Below are positions 1 through 12,818 of a DNA stretch of 64,000 nt, in pieces. Under the pieces are notes generated by a model. That model did no database searches. It saw only the letters and a list, made by a program, of their open reading frames with translations, and was not told where the DNA came from. The DNA is from Welwitschia mirabilis (Eukaryota > Gnetophyta > Gnetopsida > Welwitschiales). Numbering within the stretch: the first letter of the stretch is position 1; each line of letters begins with the position of its first letter. Made by a program: the position numbers and the translations under genes. Location: contig JBOZIK010000001.1 of assembly GCA_051453625.1 (NCBI GenBank), positions 256,175,149 through 256,239,148 on the forward strand, in the 5' to 3' direction.

Positions 1-436
1 CATTACCAAGTAAATTCTCTAAAGTTAACTATTGGTTATAGTTATTACATGTTATAGATCTTAAGTGTAGTTAGCCTTACTTTTTATGTTTATGAAGGGC
101 TATAAAGGATCAAGTGAGTATTGAATTCATCAAATAATTCATCAAAACTAATGTGGTGAATGAGATTATATCACCATGCCTGAGCCATCATGACTTGATG
201 GTTTGAGCTTATGTTTCAAGAATTACAAGAAATCGTTGGAGCGAAGGTGGGTTGTTGAACAATCCTTACTAATTAAAGTTTACTAAAAATCTTAAAACTC
301 AATTTTACATTTTACTTTGGTTCCATTGCAAGAGTTTACCCCAAATATCCCTATGGAAAAATGATACTAAGTGCTTACCTAGTTTTATTGATGTTTGAAT
401 TTTCCTAGAATAAATAACTTAATTTAACCACGAACA
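1..436 (+). repeat. 5' LTR of Gypsy1 (3' part only)
   Basis: This matches the end of the LTR at 5714-7062 closely, for example the shared run 'taaattctctaaagttaact'. It ends in CGAACA at 436, which gives the expected CA terminus just before the primer-binding site. The two LTRs differ by many substitutions and small indels, so the insertion is not recent. Confidence 0.88.
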
Positions 437-444
437 GATTTTTT

Positions 445-463
445 TGGCATTGTTGCCAAGGAT
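445..463 (+). other. Primer-binding site, tRNA-Asp type (Gypsy1)
   Basis: TGGCATTGTTGCCAAGGAT differs from the complement of the plant tRNA-Asp 3' end (TGGCGCCGTTGCCGGGGAT) at only four positions, all of them transitions. It sits 8 bases after the LTR end, as expected for a minus-strand primer site. Confidence 0.8.
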
Positions 464-1289
464 ATTGGTATAGTAGCTTCTCAAAATTTGCATTATTTTT
501 TCTTTCTTTAATCTTTTTTAATTTATATTTCTTAGTTTCCCAATGGTTGGTATTGATCCTTTTCTAGTAAAATAGAGGTGATTCTTTTTTCCCATTTTAA
601 GTGTTTATTTCATTTTACTTTCTTTCCAGTGGTCGGTACTGGTCCATTTCTAGTGATGATCGAATTGATCCTATTTAAAAAGTTTTATTTATTTTTATGC
701 TTTAATCTAAAACATATTTCTATATCTGATATTTTGTATTTTAGATCTATTGAATTTTATATAGGTCACAATCAAAACTGAGATTGCAAAAGGTAAAAAA
801 CTAAACTAGAATCTAATTTTGTTTTTTATTCTACAAATTTTATTTCAATAACAGTTTCTATTTCTATCCTCTTTCTATGATTTTTATTAGAATTTCTAAA
901 ATGAAAAAGATTTAGAATTTATTTTTCTATTTTATTTTAGTAATTAGTTTCTATTTCTATCCCATTTCTATAATTTTTGTTAAAATTTATAAAATGAAAA
1001 AGATTTAGGATTTCTTTTTAGTTAGGTTTTATTTTAAGTTTTTTATCATTTTTATTTTCTATTAAATTTTTCTAGCACTTCATAACTCTAAATGTTTGTA
1101 CAAGCACTATGAGTCTTTCACTTTTTACTTGAGTTATAACTATAAAATCAAATGGTATCACTACCATTTCTGACAAGCACTACAAGTGTTTTTAAGAATA
1201 AGTCTTTAAGACTTAAACTAAACCTTTTGTAAAGTATTACAGATCTATTTGTCATCTAGTTCTCCTTTGAAACTCATTTGAAACTTGCA

Positions 1290-2420
1290 TGCCTTAGATC
1301 CAAGATAAATTAGAACACCTAATTAGAAATCTTTTTGATGAAAATATAGATTCTAGATTTCAAGAAAATGAAGAATAGAGAATTTCATTTGAAAACCAAC
1401 TCATGATAATTCTTGAGGAGAATAAGCATTTGCTTTTTAACAATAAAACCAAAATTTCCAATCTAGTTTTCAATGCACTTTTAATATACCCTAGTCAAAT
1501 AAAGAACTATTAGACAACCTACATGCCTCCTATCTTTGTCAAAAAATGCTTAAAACATGGGCTAGAACACATTGCAAAATCAACCAAACAATAACACCCC
1601 TAAGTAAACCTAGCATGATTATTTACAACACTAATGCTTAGGTACCTCATTATGTATAGTCTAATCATTGATAGCAAAAAAGTTACAATTCATGCATTCA
1701 CCATATAATTACTCTGCCATTTTTATGACTTAGAATCTGAAGACCCCTATTTGCACCTCAAGGAATTCAAGTGTGTGCTATATACTCTATCATAATACTC
1801 CAATAGGTATGATGCCATTAGACTCACCATTTTCTTGTTCTTCTTAAAGGAAGAGCTAAATCTTGGTTCTATACCCTTAAACCCCTATTAATTAAAACAT
1901 GAACTAACTTAAACAAAGCATTTATTTCAAAATTTTTCCTAAACCATAAGAGAAATGCCTTAAGATGACAACTTGTAAATTATTAACAAAAGATCAAACA
2001 ACTCTCTCATAGGACTTAAGAGAGATTTAATTATTTGCTTCAAAAATACCCATAATGTGGATTCAAGTAAGGTAAAGATATTAGTCTCTTTTATAATGGA
2101 TTATCTAGCAATAATAGGTAATACTAAAGATGATGAGTAGAGGTAGTTTCCTTAATCTTTCATTAGATAAAATATGGGATTACTTTGAAATAGTAGCTGC
2201 AAGCTCTAAAAACTAGGAGAAACTAATTGAACAACTTAGATCCTACCTATTCATTAGATCAACCAGTGTTTTTAGATTCCTAGACAATTTTAACATTAAT
2301 AATCAAATAGATGAATTATCAAGCTCCTTTCCACCACATCTAAACCATCAACCTTCACACTCAAATGCCTCATCTATTACCTAGATTTCCATGAAATAGT
2401 TGAGTGTCCCTGTATACCCA
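1290..2420 (+). pseudogene. Gypsy1 gag remnant
   Basis: Conceptual translation in shifting + frames recovers gag capsid motifs of plant Ty3/gypsy elements: 'DLESEDPYLHLKEF' near 1729-1770, then a block like RAKSWFYTL near 1852-1880, then 'NKAFISKFFLNHKRNAL' near 1911-1961. The protein would form the virus-like particle core. Stops and frameshifts interrupt it everywhere; one stop is a TGA in the place of an expected CGA in the NHKRNALRRQ block. The N-terminal part (about 1294-1440) is rich in charged residues. The same 'LESEDPY' motif recurs in the third copy near 62358-62380, which supports the family assignment. Confidence 0.72.
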
Positions 2421-3160
2421 TATTTTAAAATACCATAAATGAATAATTTAATGCCATAAGACATTAGAGGCATAGTGGTAAAAATGACCCTTTTTCAAAA
2501 ACTTACAACCTCAGTGAATGAGTCATTTCAACTTTTCCTAGAGACAAAATAATTTTCATAACCAAAATCATGTTAGTCAACCAAAAAATCCATTTCTATC
2601 ATCATCAATCCATTAACAACCCTTGTCATCTATCCCATTAGAGAAATTATTAAAGAAAATGATGAAAACCTAAAACCAAATTATACATAATCATGAGTAA
2701 ATCATTAAGCAACATTCCTCCTCCTTGAGTAATATTGAACAAAATTTTCAATAACTTTAAGCCAAATTAAAGAAATTAAGGTCATTCATCTTAGGAGTAT
2801 AAAAGAGTTAAATAACTAATTTGAGAAAAATGTAACTAAAGAAGAACTGATTTCCGTAGAAAATAATTAGATGAATGAAAGATTAGAAGAACCTTTACCT
2901 ATTCGCTGAGAATCTCTACCCTTTCCACAATAACCTAAGAAGGAGAACATTAAAAAGAATTAATTGGAAGTATTAAAGGTTTTTAAAGAGGTTAAACTTA
3001 GCATGCCACTATTAGATGTAATTAAAAAAATCCCCTCTTATGCTAAATTCCTAAAATACATGTGTACTATTAATAAGAGAATGTAAGTTAAGAAAAACGA
3101 CCTTTTTATCCTAGTGAACGAGTGTAATTATACAAGATCAAATACCTCCTAAGTATAAAG

Positions 3161-3440
3161 ATCCTGATTGTTCTCTAGTTGCTATCATAATTAGAGATAA
3201 ACATATTAAGTAAGTCTTGTTAGATCTAGGAGTAAGCATGAATTTTTTACCCCCCTTAGTTTACAAGGAACTTGGCCTTAATGATCTTAAACAAATAAAA
3301 ATCCAATTGCAGTTTGTAGATAACTCATTGAAATCAACATTACAAATTGTTAAAAATGTAATTATGTGAATAGATATTTGCTATTTTTTGATAGATTTCA
3401 TTGTGTTAGAAAAAATAAAACAAAATATAATTTAGTTCTA
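3161..3440 (+). pseudogene. Gypsy1 retropepsin (aspartic protease) remnant
   Basis: A mostly single + frame reads 'VLLDLGVSMNFLPPLVY' at about 3211-3261, followed by 'KELGL' and 'DFIVLE' blocks. This matches the protease of Athila-like Ty3/gypsy elements, whose active site is D-L-G-A rather than the more common D-S/T-G. The enzyme would cleave the Gag-Pol polyprotein. One stop codon lies directly before the active-site strand and another lies about 45 codons after it, so no functional product is expected. Confidence 0.72.
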
Positions 3441-3597
3441 GTTATTTTAGATGACAACATCAAGTGCTCTTATTAATTGTAAAACTATACAAAAATTTCT
3501 TATGGCAACTTAACAATGAATCTAAATATTTTAAACACTATGAAATTTTCATAGAATAATATTAATGCAATTTTATCTATGAAATTCATGCTCTTAA

Positions 3598-3870
3598 TCC
3601 TCCTACTATTGATTTTAATACTTGTTTTTCTCATAATGATTTCAATGCTAGTGACTCTACTTTCAAATATTTATTAGAAAAACAGAGAAATGTAATAGGA
3701 TGGACCACTACTGACTTTGAAAATTTAGATTGCATCCCTTATATTCTTTTAAAGTTCTTACATGTATGTGCAGATTCAATCCATAAAAAAGATATCCATT
3801 TTATACACTTTTCAAATAACCAAGATTTTGATCCTCATAATCATAATGCTTTTGAACCTTCTACTTTCTA
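3598..3870 (+). pseudogene. Gypsy1 pol fragment preceding reverse transcriptase
   Basis: An open + frame contains 'FKYLLEKQRNVIGWTTTDF' near 3669-3725. It resembles the LLxVLxxHKxAIGWTxxDIxGI segment that leads into reverse transcriptase in plant gypsy elements. After this the expected RT palm motifs cannot be found, and by about 4090 the sequence passes into the untranslated 3' part shared with the copy at 26930-27210. Pol therefore ends here, probably by deletion. Confidence 0.55.
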
Positions 3871-3879
3871 GCCCTTTAA

Positions 3880-5713
3880 AAAACCCTCTTATAGTGGCAC
3901 TTCCCAAAATGAAATTAATTCATTAACACCCAAAGATGTTTTTCACATTAATAACCATAACCACCATTGCCATGTGAACCATTTCACACACCCACCCCAT
4001 TTTCTGATCACCTCATCAAGTATAAAAACTATCCACCATTATCATTTATCCATGAGTTCTTAAGACCTGATGTTCGTAATTGATGACCCATAACAAATAA
4101 ACCATTAATAAGTAATTATATTATCATTATAATTTAGGTATAATTTATGTTAACTTATATTTTTTAAAAAAGGCCATGCTTGTTTTTGAGTTATCTTATT
4201 AAAGTTAGTTTTACTTGAGGTCTCCAAATTTGGAAAATATGATTGAAAAAGGTGTAACCTACTTCATATTATATTCTTTGTTTTCAAGCATTTTATGTGG
4301 ATAAGATCTTTCTTGATTAGGCTAATGAGCCGATGATCCCTCTTATGTGGATAAAAAAATATTGAATACAAGAAGAAGAAATTAAAAGATTATATATATC
4401 TATTTTCCAAAAGCACATTTTTTAGGAGATCCATTAATTGGGTTTAGTTAATTACATCAGGGCTATGGATGCTCAATGGAAATATAGCTCTAATGAAATA
4501 TTTATGACATGATCAACTACATTAGGGCTATAGATGCTCACTAGCAATGCAATACTAATTTCTTTAAGAAACAACATCCTTAATTCTGTTGGAAGAAAAT
4601 GTCATAACATTAGATGCTCAATTTGATCCAAATGCTTAAAACAAGGAAAAAAATAATGGGATTTGGAGATACTTTTGTGTTTACTTTTTTATAACTTGTG
4701 TACTTAATAATTAGCTTACTAATTTTTGAATTTTTATAAATTTACTTAGATGATATCATGTTTTTTTGACATTGTGATCCACTTAAATAAACATAAAATT
4801 CACAAAAAATTTAATAAAAGTGATCATTTTCCTAGGCATGTTTGTCTTCTGCATTCAGAGATCTTTGGATTAGTTTTTATTTTCATTGTCATGTATTGCA
4901 AATAAAATCTCTAGTCATAATGATTTTTCATCATATAGTGAAAATTTACATTCCATCCCTATTCTGTTCATTCCATTCACCATTGAATTTAACATGTAAC
5001 ACCAAAAATTATCATTTTTGTTGATAAATTATGTTGTAAAAATTCACTTACAGAATCCCAAAAAACTAGTGTTGCCACTAGTTCTTATCAGTGGTACTAC
5101 CCATTTTTCAACATTTGCTTCCAAACTCTTCTACAACATTACCCATCTTATTTGCAGTCTTTTCATATTTTTAGTTCTTATTAAATTTTTTTAGAAAATG
5201 ATTGTAATTAATTTTTGATCATTATATTTTACTTTCATTTTAACCTTCAATCGCATTTCCCTTAGCTCTACAATAATTATAATTTGCAAAACAAGTAATT
5301 AATCATTATTTTCAAGAGTATATCTCTTTTTGCATTTTTCTTGTATGGTTTGTAGTGTGTTGCATTAAAGTATTTTGCTTTATAATGTGTTACATTGAAG
5401 TAACTTTCTAGCTGGTAGTGTAATGAAAGGCCATGTAATTAGATTATTTCTCTTATAATGTTCTCAAAACTTGTATAAAATTTTCCATCTTCTACATTGT
5501 AAGGACAAAGTTCAATTTTGATTTAGGGATATAACATTTGTTTTTCATAGGATTTTTTTAAATTTAATGCCTTATTTATCAAAAATTGATAAAAAAATTT
5601 TATAAGTTATCTCATTTCCATAATTGAACTTTTTTCTTAGATAAAGTTTCCAAGTTTATCATTTCTTTATTAAATTTTTTCTAAGAGATTCAGAAAAGCC
5701 TAGTTAGAGGGTG
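3880..5713 (+). other. Gypsy1 internal 3' non-coding region with polypurine tract
   Basis: No coding similarity is seen. The stretch around 4310-4620 shares wording with 26985-27245 of the second gypsy element ('aggctaatgagcc' and a 'ttagttaat..acat.agggctatgg' block), so it is a conserved internal region of the family. A purine-rich stretch, TTAGAGGGTG, lies immediately before the 3' LTR and is the likely plus-strand primer. Confidence 0.6.
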
Positions 5714-7062
5714 TGCTTACATGCAAAATTTGACATTTCAACCAAGTCTATTTCATACAATTATGTCTTCAAACATTGTATACATAATTTATGAAATTAT
5801 GAACTTTTTCATAACATTTTTAGATTAATTTCTACCTTCTAAAAGACATGCTACAACATAAAGAAATTCCATCAGAAAATGTTAGTGTTGTCGTCCAGGT
5901 CACTAGTGTTGTGGGTATTTCAAGGTAGATTGAGTCTAAATCTATGTTCTTACATGTTTATAAGAAGTTAATCACATTTTACCTATGGTAATAATTAGAA
6001 AAAATCATCAACTTTAATGACACATGGTGGGACACAAAATGATATGTCATAGCGACATAAGATAATAATGTATATAATGATATGGAGGACACATGAATAG
6101 CATCTGGTGGCAACAACACATCATCATCTAGAGGATAAATCATCATCTCTTTTTTACTAGAAGACAAAAAATCCTCCTTAAGTGCTACATAATAAAATTT
6201 GTAACCTCCTCCTAATGTAACAACTTAAAAGTGTAACCTCACTAATGTAACTACTCTTAACCACTATAAGCCAAATATTCCTAGGCCTTTTTTCATCTAT
6301 AAAAGGGACTTAATCCCTCATTGTAAAAAATCTTTGTTTGAAAAATATAGTGGAAATACTTAGAGCATCAAGATGTCATAGATTTCTAAGCACCTCCCTT
6401 GGGAGTAGAATTGATTCGAGGCTAGTTCGAGGATTCAATTTTAGATTTTTTTTCCTCTTTTGATATAATGTATTTTCTAAATTAATATAAGAATAAGTTA
6501 TTCATTATTTGAATTTTAGTGCATGTTAAAACAATACTTTTAATCCTTAGGTAAGACTATATCATCAAGTTCTATTGTTACTAAGTAAATTCTCTAAAGT
6601 TAACTATTGGTTATAGTCATTGTCATGTTATAGATTTCAAGTATAATTATCCTTACTTTCTATGTTTATGAAGGGTTATAAAAGACCAAGTGACTATTAA
6701 ATTCACTAACACTCATGTGGTAAATGAGATTATGCCATCATAACTGAGCCATCACAACTTAATGATTTAAGCTTATGTTTTAGGAATTATAAGAAATTAT
6801 TAGAGGGAAGGGGGGTTGTTGGATAAACTAAGCTAGACCTTTGAAGCATGTTCATTTTTCTTCATCATTAATTGAATTCTAGTAAAACTTTTAAAACTTG
6901 ATTTTACATTTTATTTTAATTTTGTTTTAATTTTAAAGTTATTGTGTTACATTTGTTAAGTTTACCTCAAAAATCCCTATGTAAGAATGATACTAGGTGC
7001 TTACCTAGTTTTATTGATGTTTACATATAATTATAACAAATAGTTTAATTCAACCACAAACA
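5714..7062 (+). repeat. 3' LTR of Gypsy1
   Basis: Starts TGCTTACATG and ends CACAAACA, giving TG...CA termini; length 1349. The start aligns with the LTR start of Gypsy2 at 27986 (TGTTAACATA) and the end aligns with 1-436. The bases after the LTR (7063-7067, CTTTC) would be the target duplication, but the other copy lies outside the window. Confidence 0.85.
6298..6305 (+). promoter_or_regulatory. TATA box of the Gypsy1 LTR
   Basis: TATAAAAG inside the 3' LTR sits at the same relative place as TATAAAAA at 42779 in the third LTR copy. It is the probable RNA polymerase II start region for the element's transcript. Confidence 0.6.
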
Positions 7063-7666
7063 CTTTCTTATTTTTTAATCATAATCCTTGTTTTTACCAG
7101 GATGTGAAAACTTTCCATGAATTTATCTAATAGTACTTCACTTATATCTCATCCATGGACTTATAAGGCATCTTTATTTTAACCATAACTTCATTTCATC
7201 ATTATGACTAGACATTATAAGAATTTTAAATACATTGTTCATTACTAGAAAATACACAACTTTGATTTATCTTATTGTGTATTTAGTTAATCTTTAAATT
7301 TCTTCTTTAGGTTAATTATCCCTATGTTTTTTTTCCCTTGTCTCCTCTTCTAAAGATATCATTATCTTAGTTTCCATATGTTGATACTTTGGTTTACTTC
7401 TTCTTCTGTAATGTTATGCTGATATGATGTTTGGTTCTTCCTTGGAAAAATTCACAATTATTTTACATGCTCTTTGATGCTATGTTCTATTATAATACAT
7501 GCATTAATAGTTATATGTTCAAGGACTTCCTAGAAGAAAGTAACATGTATTCATCTTTGCAATATCACACATAACCTTATCATAATAATAATTAATTGTG
7601 AATTTAATAACCTATTATTTACTATTGGTAATATGTTGTCCATCTTAAAAATAAAGGGGGGAACAT
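7063..7666 (+). other. AT-rich flank, probable 3' internal end of a copia element
   Basis: No reliable coding frame is seen. It ends in a purine-rich run (AAAATAAAGGGGGGAACA, 7648-7665) directly before TGTTGGAAC. This has the form of a copia polypurine tract followed by an LTR start. If so, Gypsy1 inserted into the 3' part of an older copia element. Confidence 0.4.
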
Positions 7667-8100
7667 TGTTGGAACTAAAATGAATAATAATGAATAGTTG
7701 AAACTTCTTTACGATAATAGAAGGTTAAATTATTATTACTATCAATTTCTACAATGAGAAAAATCCTTTTAGCTATGCAATTTAATGAAGTTATTATAAA
7801 TTTCTTTTATTGAAGATATTTTTCTAGGTTATCTAATAAAGTATTAGGAAATCCATGCATTAAGCTGTCCTATAAAAGTAAGTCAAGAGGAAATAGAAAC
7901 ATGAAAAAAAAAATGATGTACAATAGTAAGAGTTGAAAATAATAATTATTACAACAACATCATAATAATAACTATAAAAGCATAATGATAATAACTATTT
8001 AATAAAAACCACTCAATCATAAGAATACAAACTTGTATTTATACATATAAGGTAGGATTTTTCTATTAGGATTTCATTATGGTTTTACCCTTATTGTTAA
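7667..8100 (+). repeat. Possible copia 3' LTR (start only)
   Basis: Begins TGTTGGAAC right after the G-rich purine tract and contains a TATA-like CCTATAAAAGTAAG at about 7869. No second copy of the LTR lies in the window and the right end cannot be placed, so the extent is a guess. Confidence 0.33.
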
Positions 8101-11100
8101 TATTTTTGAATGATTAAATCCTCTTTTTTGTCCAAAGGGAATTTTACATTTAATATTATATTTATGACTTTACTAGCTAAATGTTGTAAGACTTTATTCT
8201 TCTTTATGTTTAAAAAATCATGATTATACTAGATAGATAACACATAGCTTAAACACTTAATTTTGAGGAAACTAAAAAGTTCAAACAAAAAACTTAATCA
8301 AAATTGACATGTCTTAGACCAAAATTAACATGTCTTGAATATTTTTAAAAAAATAATCAACCATGCAATGAATGTTATCTTGATCAAGTAATTAGATTTA
8401 ATGCTTTTTACTTCCAATTGATTTATAAATTATTAGATTTTATTTTTAAGCTTCCTCATTAGAATGCCTATAATATGATCTAGTGAAGAGATACACTAAG
8501 TATCTTTTACTTCATTTTGAATGAGTTTTGATATCCTATGGACTTTCATTATAATATGCTTAGTTTTGTTATGAAATATTAAGCTTTTCATCATGTTGAT
8601 TGTTTTCAGATATAGTTTTATCAATTATTTCCATGAAAGGTTAAAAACTTTCACTTCATTTTCTATATCATGTCTTTATATTTTTATGATGCTAATACAT
8701 ACTTTGCTTTAGTTGATATCTTTCTTACTTTCTTTTTTTGAATCTATAATGAAGGAATGAAAATATTAAGAATATCAACTATCAGATTTTAGATTTTCTA
8801 GTATTGTAACTTCCACTAAAGGTTAAATCTTGTAAAGTTCTCAAGTTGGAAATTATCATCTTAGAAGAATAGAAGTTTAAGAACTTTCACTCCATTTAAA
8901 CCTTTAAAACTTTTAACTATTATAAGTATAATTTTAGATTCTAGTAGCTTCAAAGATCCCTGTGTATTAATTTATATATTTTCATATGTATCAGCACATT
9001 CAAATGGTTATACTTCCTTAAACATAGGAATCTATGTAAAATAATCACACAATGTTTGACTTGTGTTCTTTGCTTTATGGATTTTTACTCTCTTATCTAA
9101 CATAGTATGTTCATGTTTACAGTGTACAGATATTTATCTTAAAAAATTATGATTTTTTTTTGAAAAAAATAAGTTATAACCCTTGGTCCTCACTTAATCA
9201 CTAACTATGATGATAATGCATAAAAATGTGAGTTAAACACTAAAAAATGTCAAACACTTCAAGCATATCTTATCTTTAAGTCATTAGGTAGTTCTTGTAT
9301 GTTTTTCATAGTACCTCTCTCTAAAAATAGATTTGTAACTTCTTATGTAATACCATTAATAAGTTGTCTTAAGAACATAGAAAGTATGTTTTTTTGGTGT
9401 AATCATTAATGCAGGTAAGAAAATATATGTCAATTCTTGATGTTTCCATTCACAATGGTTGTAATACTCATCATGTATCAAATCCTTTATATATATATAA
9501 TTTTAGATTTTCTTAAATAATTAATAGAAAAAATAGTCAATTATAAGAATTACATTTAACTCTTATAGAAGTACCAAGATTAAAATAGAGTACTTTTGCT
9601 TGTTTAGTAAATAAGTGATTAATCAAGTAGTGCTACATATTTATATTAACTATATTATTTATTAAAATTTCTATCTAATAATTATTTTAGTAGTTTATTT
9701 TACTAATTGAAAATGTAAATAAATGTATTTATAATTGTTCTTACATTAATAAATAAAGCATAAGGATTCTAATAATTAAGTACACATTAGGATGATAAAT
9801 AAAACTTTTAAGAATTATTTTTGATTAACTTCTATAGTATAAGAAGTATAGCTATCATAAGAAAAATATTAATAATATTAAAAGAGAAATGATGTCATAA
9901 TAAAAATGATATTATCATTATTGCACAAGAGGATGTGTTGAATGTTCTAAGAATATTCCTAGCTATGATATGTGGGAACTAGTATTAGCCACACCTAAAC
10001 TCCAACAAGGGCTCACATTTGGTTTGAGAAATAAACATATATATAATAATATAATATGAGTAAATAGAAAAGAATAGGTTAACATGCAATATAAGTAACT
10101 AATGGTATTCATATTAAAATCATGGATAGTATGACCACAGAAAGATTTTTTGTATAAGATTCAAACAATAAACAATATCATAAACATTGATAATAGAAAT
10201 TTTACCACATAGCATCATTTCCATTAATCATACTTTGTATACCATGTAAAATTCCATCCCTGTTAATGCAAACACAAAGCCTAATTATGGATCATATCAT
10301 TACCTTGATGAAAATATTCATAATAATTATCATTAAATGTATATCAATATTATCAACTCCATTAGTTACATTGTATGTGATATGTGGGAGCACCTCTCTA
10401 GTAATGCAACTTCATAGGCTAATAATGGGTATTAAACTTCCAAATGGATTCAACCTATGGATAGGCTTAGATATCTTATATAATATTATTACTATAGTTA
10501 TAAGCTTAAAAGATGTAAAATAAAATTCTAATATAAGTTAAAACAAAATTAATGGAAGGGAAAAATGCCACTAGGAGGTCATGGACAACACATAAATATG
10601 CATTGTGATAGTTGCTTGCATACTAAATGAGAGTATGTCAACTCCAAAAAAAAAGCTCAAACTAGATTAGAATATCCCATGATTTTCTAAGGACATTTAT
10701 TTATGGGAAACTGCATCACTAGATTTTAACAATAAGAAGTTGAGTAAATGACCTGTGGTCTAATATAAAAGTAATATATCAATTTTTATATAATATATTA
10801 CATACAAAATATCCATCCTTTCGTTTATGACGACTAAACATCAAATAATTATATTTGAAAACCTCAAGAAAGTAACTTTATATTATGATGAAATCAACTT
10901 AAAACAAATTAGACTTTTAAATAATAGGTACTATAGCCTTAGATTAATAACAATGTTATATATAATATATTATTAATAAGAAAATTCTACCTTTCATAAC
11001 ATAATAAGGCTACTTCATAAATAATATAAGTGTTATTTAACACACCTTTAGATATAACCCTTATACCTATGTCTGAATGGACATCCTAATGGTAAAGAAG

Positions 11101-12818
11101 TGCTCCCGTGCCTTTGTGGCTGTGAATTTAATTTTTGAAAATGTATTTAACAATCAAAAAAAAGAAAAGAAAAACTTATATTAGATCTTCTTCCTTAATT
11201 TCTTACCTTTCAAATTTGTCATCTTTTTCATATATATATATATAAAGATATTCTTCTTTTATTTCTCACTTTTAAAATTTATCTTCTTATTGTTTCTAGA
11301 TAGGGATGAGTGGGCAATTTATAACCTTTGAAAAGAGGAGGTATTTTATAACTTAAAACTTTTAATATTTTGAAAATATTATACCTTCTGTAAAAATTGC
11401 ACTTTCATATCTCTTATATTGTCACATGAAAGTTTGAAAACATTAAAACTTATTATATAAAAATATTGAAACTTGAAAAATATATCTTCATGTCTTTTGT
11501 TTTTACATAATCATTTCTTTTCCTCTTTTTACCTTTTTTTTTAAGATCACATCATTTTTTTATGTCACATCACTTTTTTCATATGCTTCTTTAACTAGAG
11601 TTTTCTAAACATTCTTGTGGTACTTATGTGTTCCTTCCTTAACTCAAATACTAATAACTTAATTAATCTTGATTAATTATTAATTACATGCTAATTAATT
11701 ATTCTTAACTACTTTTACATCAAGTATGTACCAATCATATCTACCAATTTGGATTGAATCTTCACATATTATTTATTTCTAGATTCTTTCCAATCATATT
11801 CCAACAATATTTTTATTTATTTATTTGTTTATTTATAATTAGTATTAATGATAGATTAATGTTAAATACTAAAAATCATATTATTATTTTATGATGTAGA
11901 ACAAAATTTTTACATCTTCATAAAATACTTTGCATTAATTCTTTATTATTAAACTAAATTTATTTGATGAAAATGAAGTGTTATGATAATCCACATACAT
12001 CAAAGTGCACTAGTTCTAACTTAGTCATGAGCCAGTAATTAATATTCTCAAATAGTTATCTTATGGTTTGACTTAAAATGAATGCCTTAAATTTGATATC
12101 CTTTACCTTCATATCTTTAAGAACTCATTTGAGGTATCATACCCTCTCTAATGGTATTATTTAGGTGTTTGTGCCCAAGGGTTTTCTTCCAAAACTTTTG
12201 CAAATTTCTGTGACTAACTAGAATAAGCTCTTCCTTCTAAATTTTTTTAATTCTCTAAGTACATTAATTTTATTTCCAATTGACTAATGAAATAAAGGTT
12301 TTTTTCCCCCTTTATTAGTAATTCCTACTTTTTCATTTATTATTATAATTACAACATTAAAGTCATTTTTCACTCATGTACTAAAAGATAACAAATTCTA
12401 CTTCAATTTAAGTATATGAAAAACATCTTTTAATTAAAACTAATTACTTGATCTTAAGATTCCATTAAAACTATTTTAATAACCATAATAAATAGTGAAT
12501 TATTACTCATCGTTTTGATCAGGTGGAAAAATGTTTCATTTTACCTATCGAATAAGCCCTTTCTTAGAGTGATATGTTAGGTTTCTCTAGTATCTATTAT
12601 TAATAGTTTACTCTATTAGCATCAACTAATTCACATCACCAAGTATAATTGCAAAATATGTTGTTAGACTAATTCTATTTTTTTCATTTTTTAAAATTTT
12701 CTCTAATTTTTGCTTCTTGAATTTCTTTCATAAATATAACATAAAATGCAAATTATTTTTCACTTTTAGAAGATTGTAATGTCTACCTTATCTTCTCACC
12801 TTAATGTATTTGATCTTT
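8101..12818. other. AT-rich intergenic or decayed repeat DNA
   Basis: I see no gene. Short open frames (for example + 10266-10523, 85 codons of low-complexity hydrophobic sequence) have no family signature. There is a TA microsatellite near 11231-11245 and an A-rich tail near 11155-11180. The last bases, TCTTT at 12814-12818, are the probable left target duplication of the copia element that follows. Confidence 0.5.

Larger units (their letters stand above)
1..7062 (+). mobile_element. Ty3/gypsy LTR retrotransposon 'Gypsy1', 5' end outside window
   Basis: The sequence at 1-436 recurs at about 6567-7062, so both LTRs are present; the first roughly 850 bases of the 5' LTR lie outside the window. 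A primer-binding site similar to the tRNA-Asp 3' end follows the first LTR. Gag-like and retropepsin-like remnants follow on the + strand. The pol region stops just after the stretch that normally precedes reverse transcriptase, and no RT, RNase H or integrase is readable, so a large internal deletion or a non-autonomous family is likely. The gag and protease wording resembles the Athila-type lineage, which is an inference from remembered family motifs. Frames are broken throughout. Confidence 0.88.

Noticed and set aside
10266-10523. 85-codon + frame, hydrophobic
   Set aside because: Low-complexity Ile/Leu sequence in AT-rich DNA, with no signature, no balanced codon use and no neighbours of a gene.
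11060-11180. SINE-like block with a terminal A-rich run
   Set aside because: No credible A-box and B-box pair of a Pol III promoter and no target duplication can be seen.
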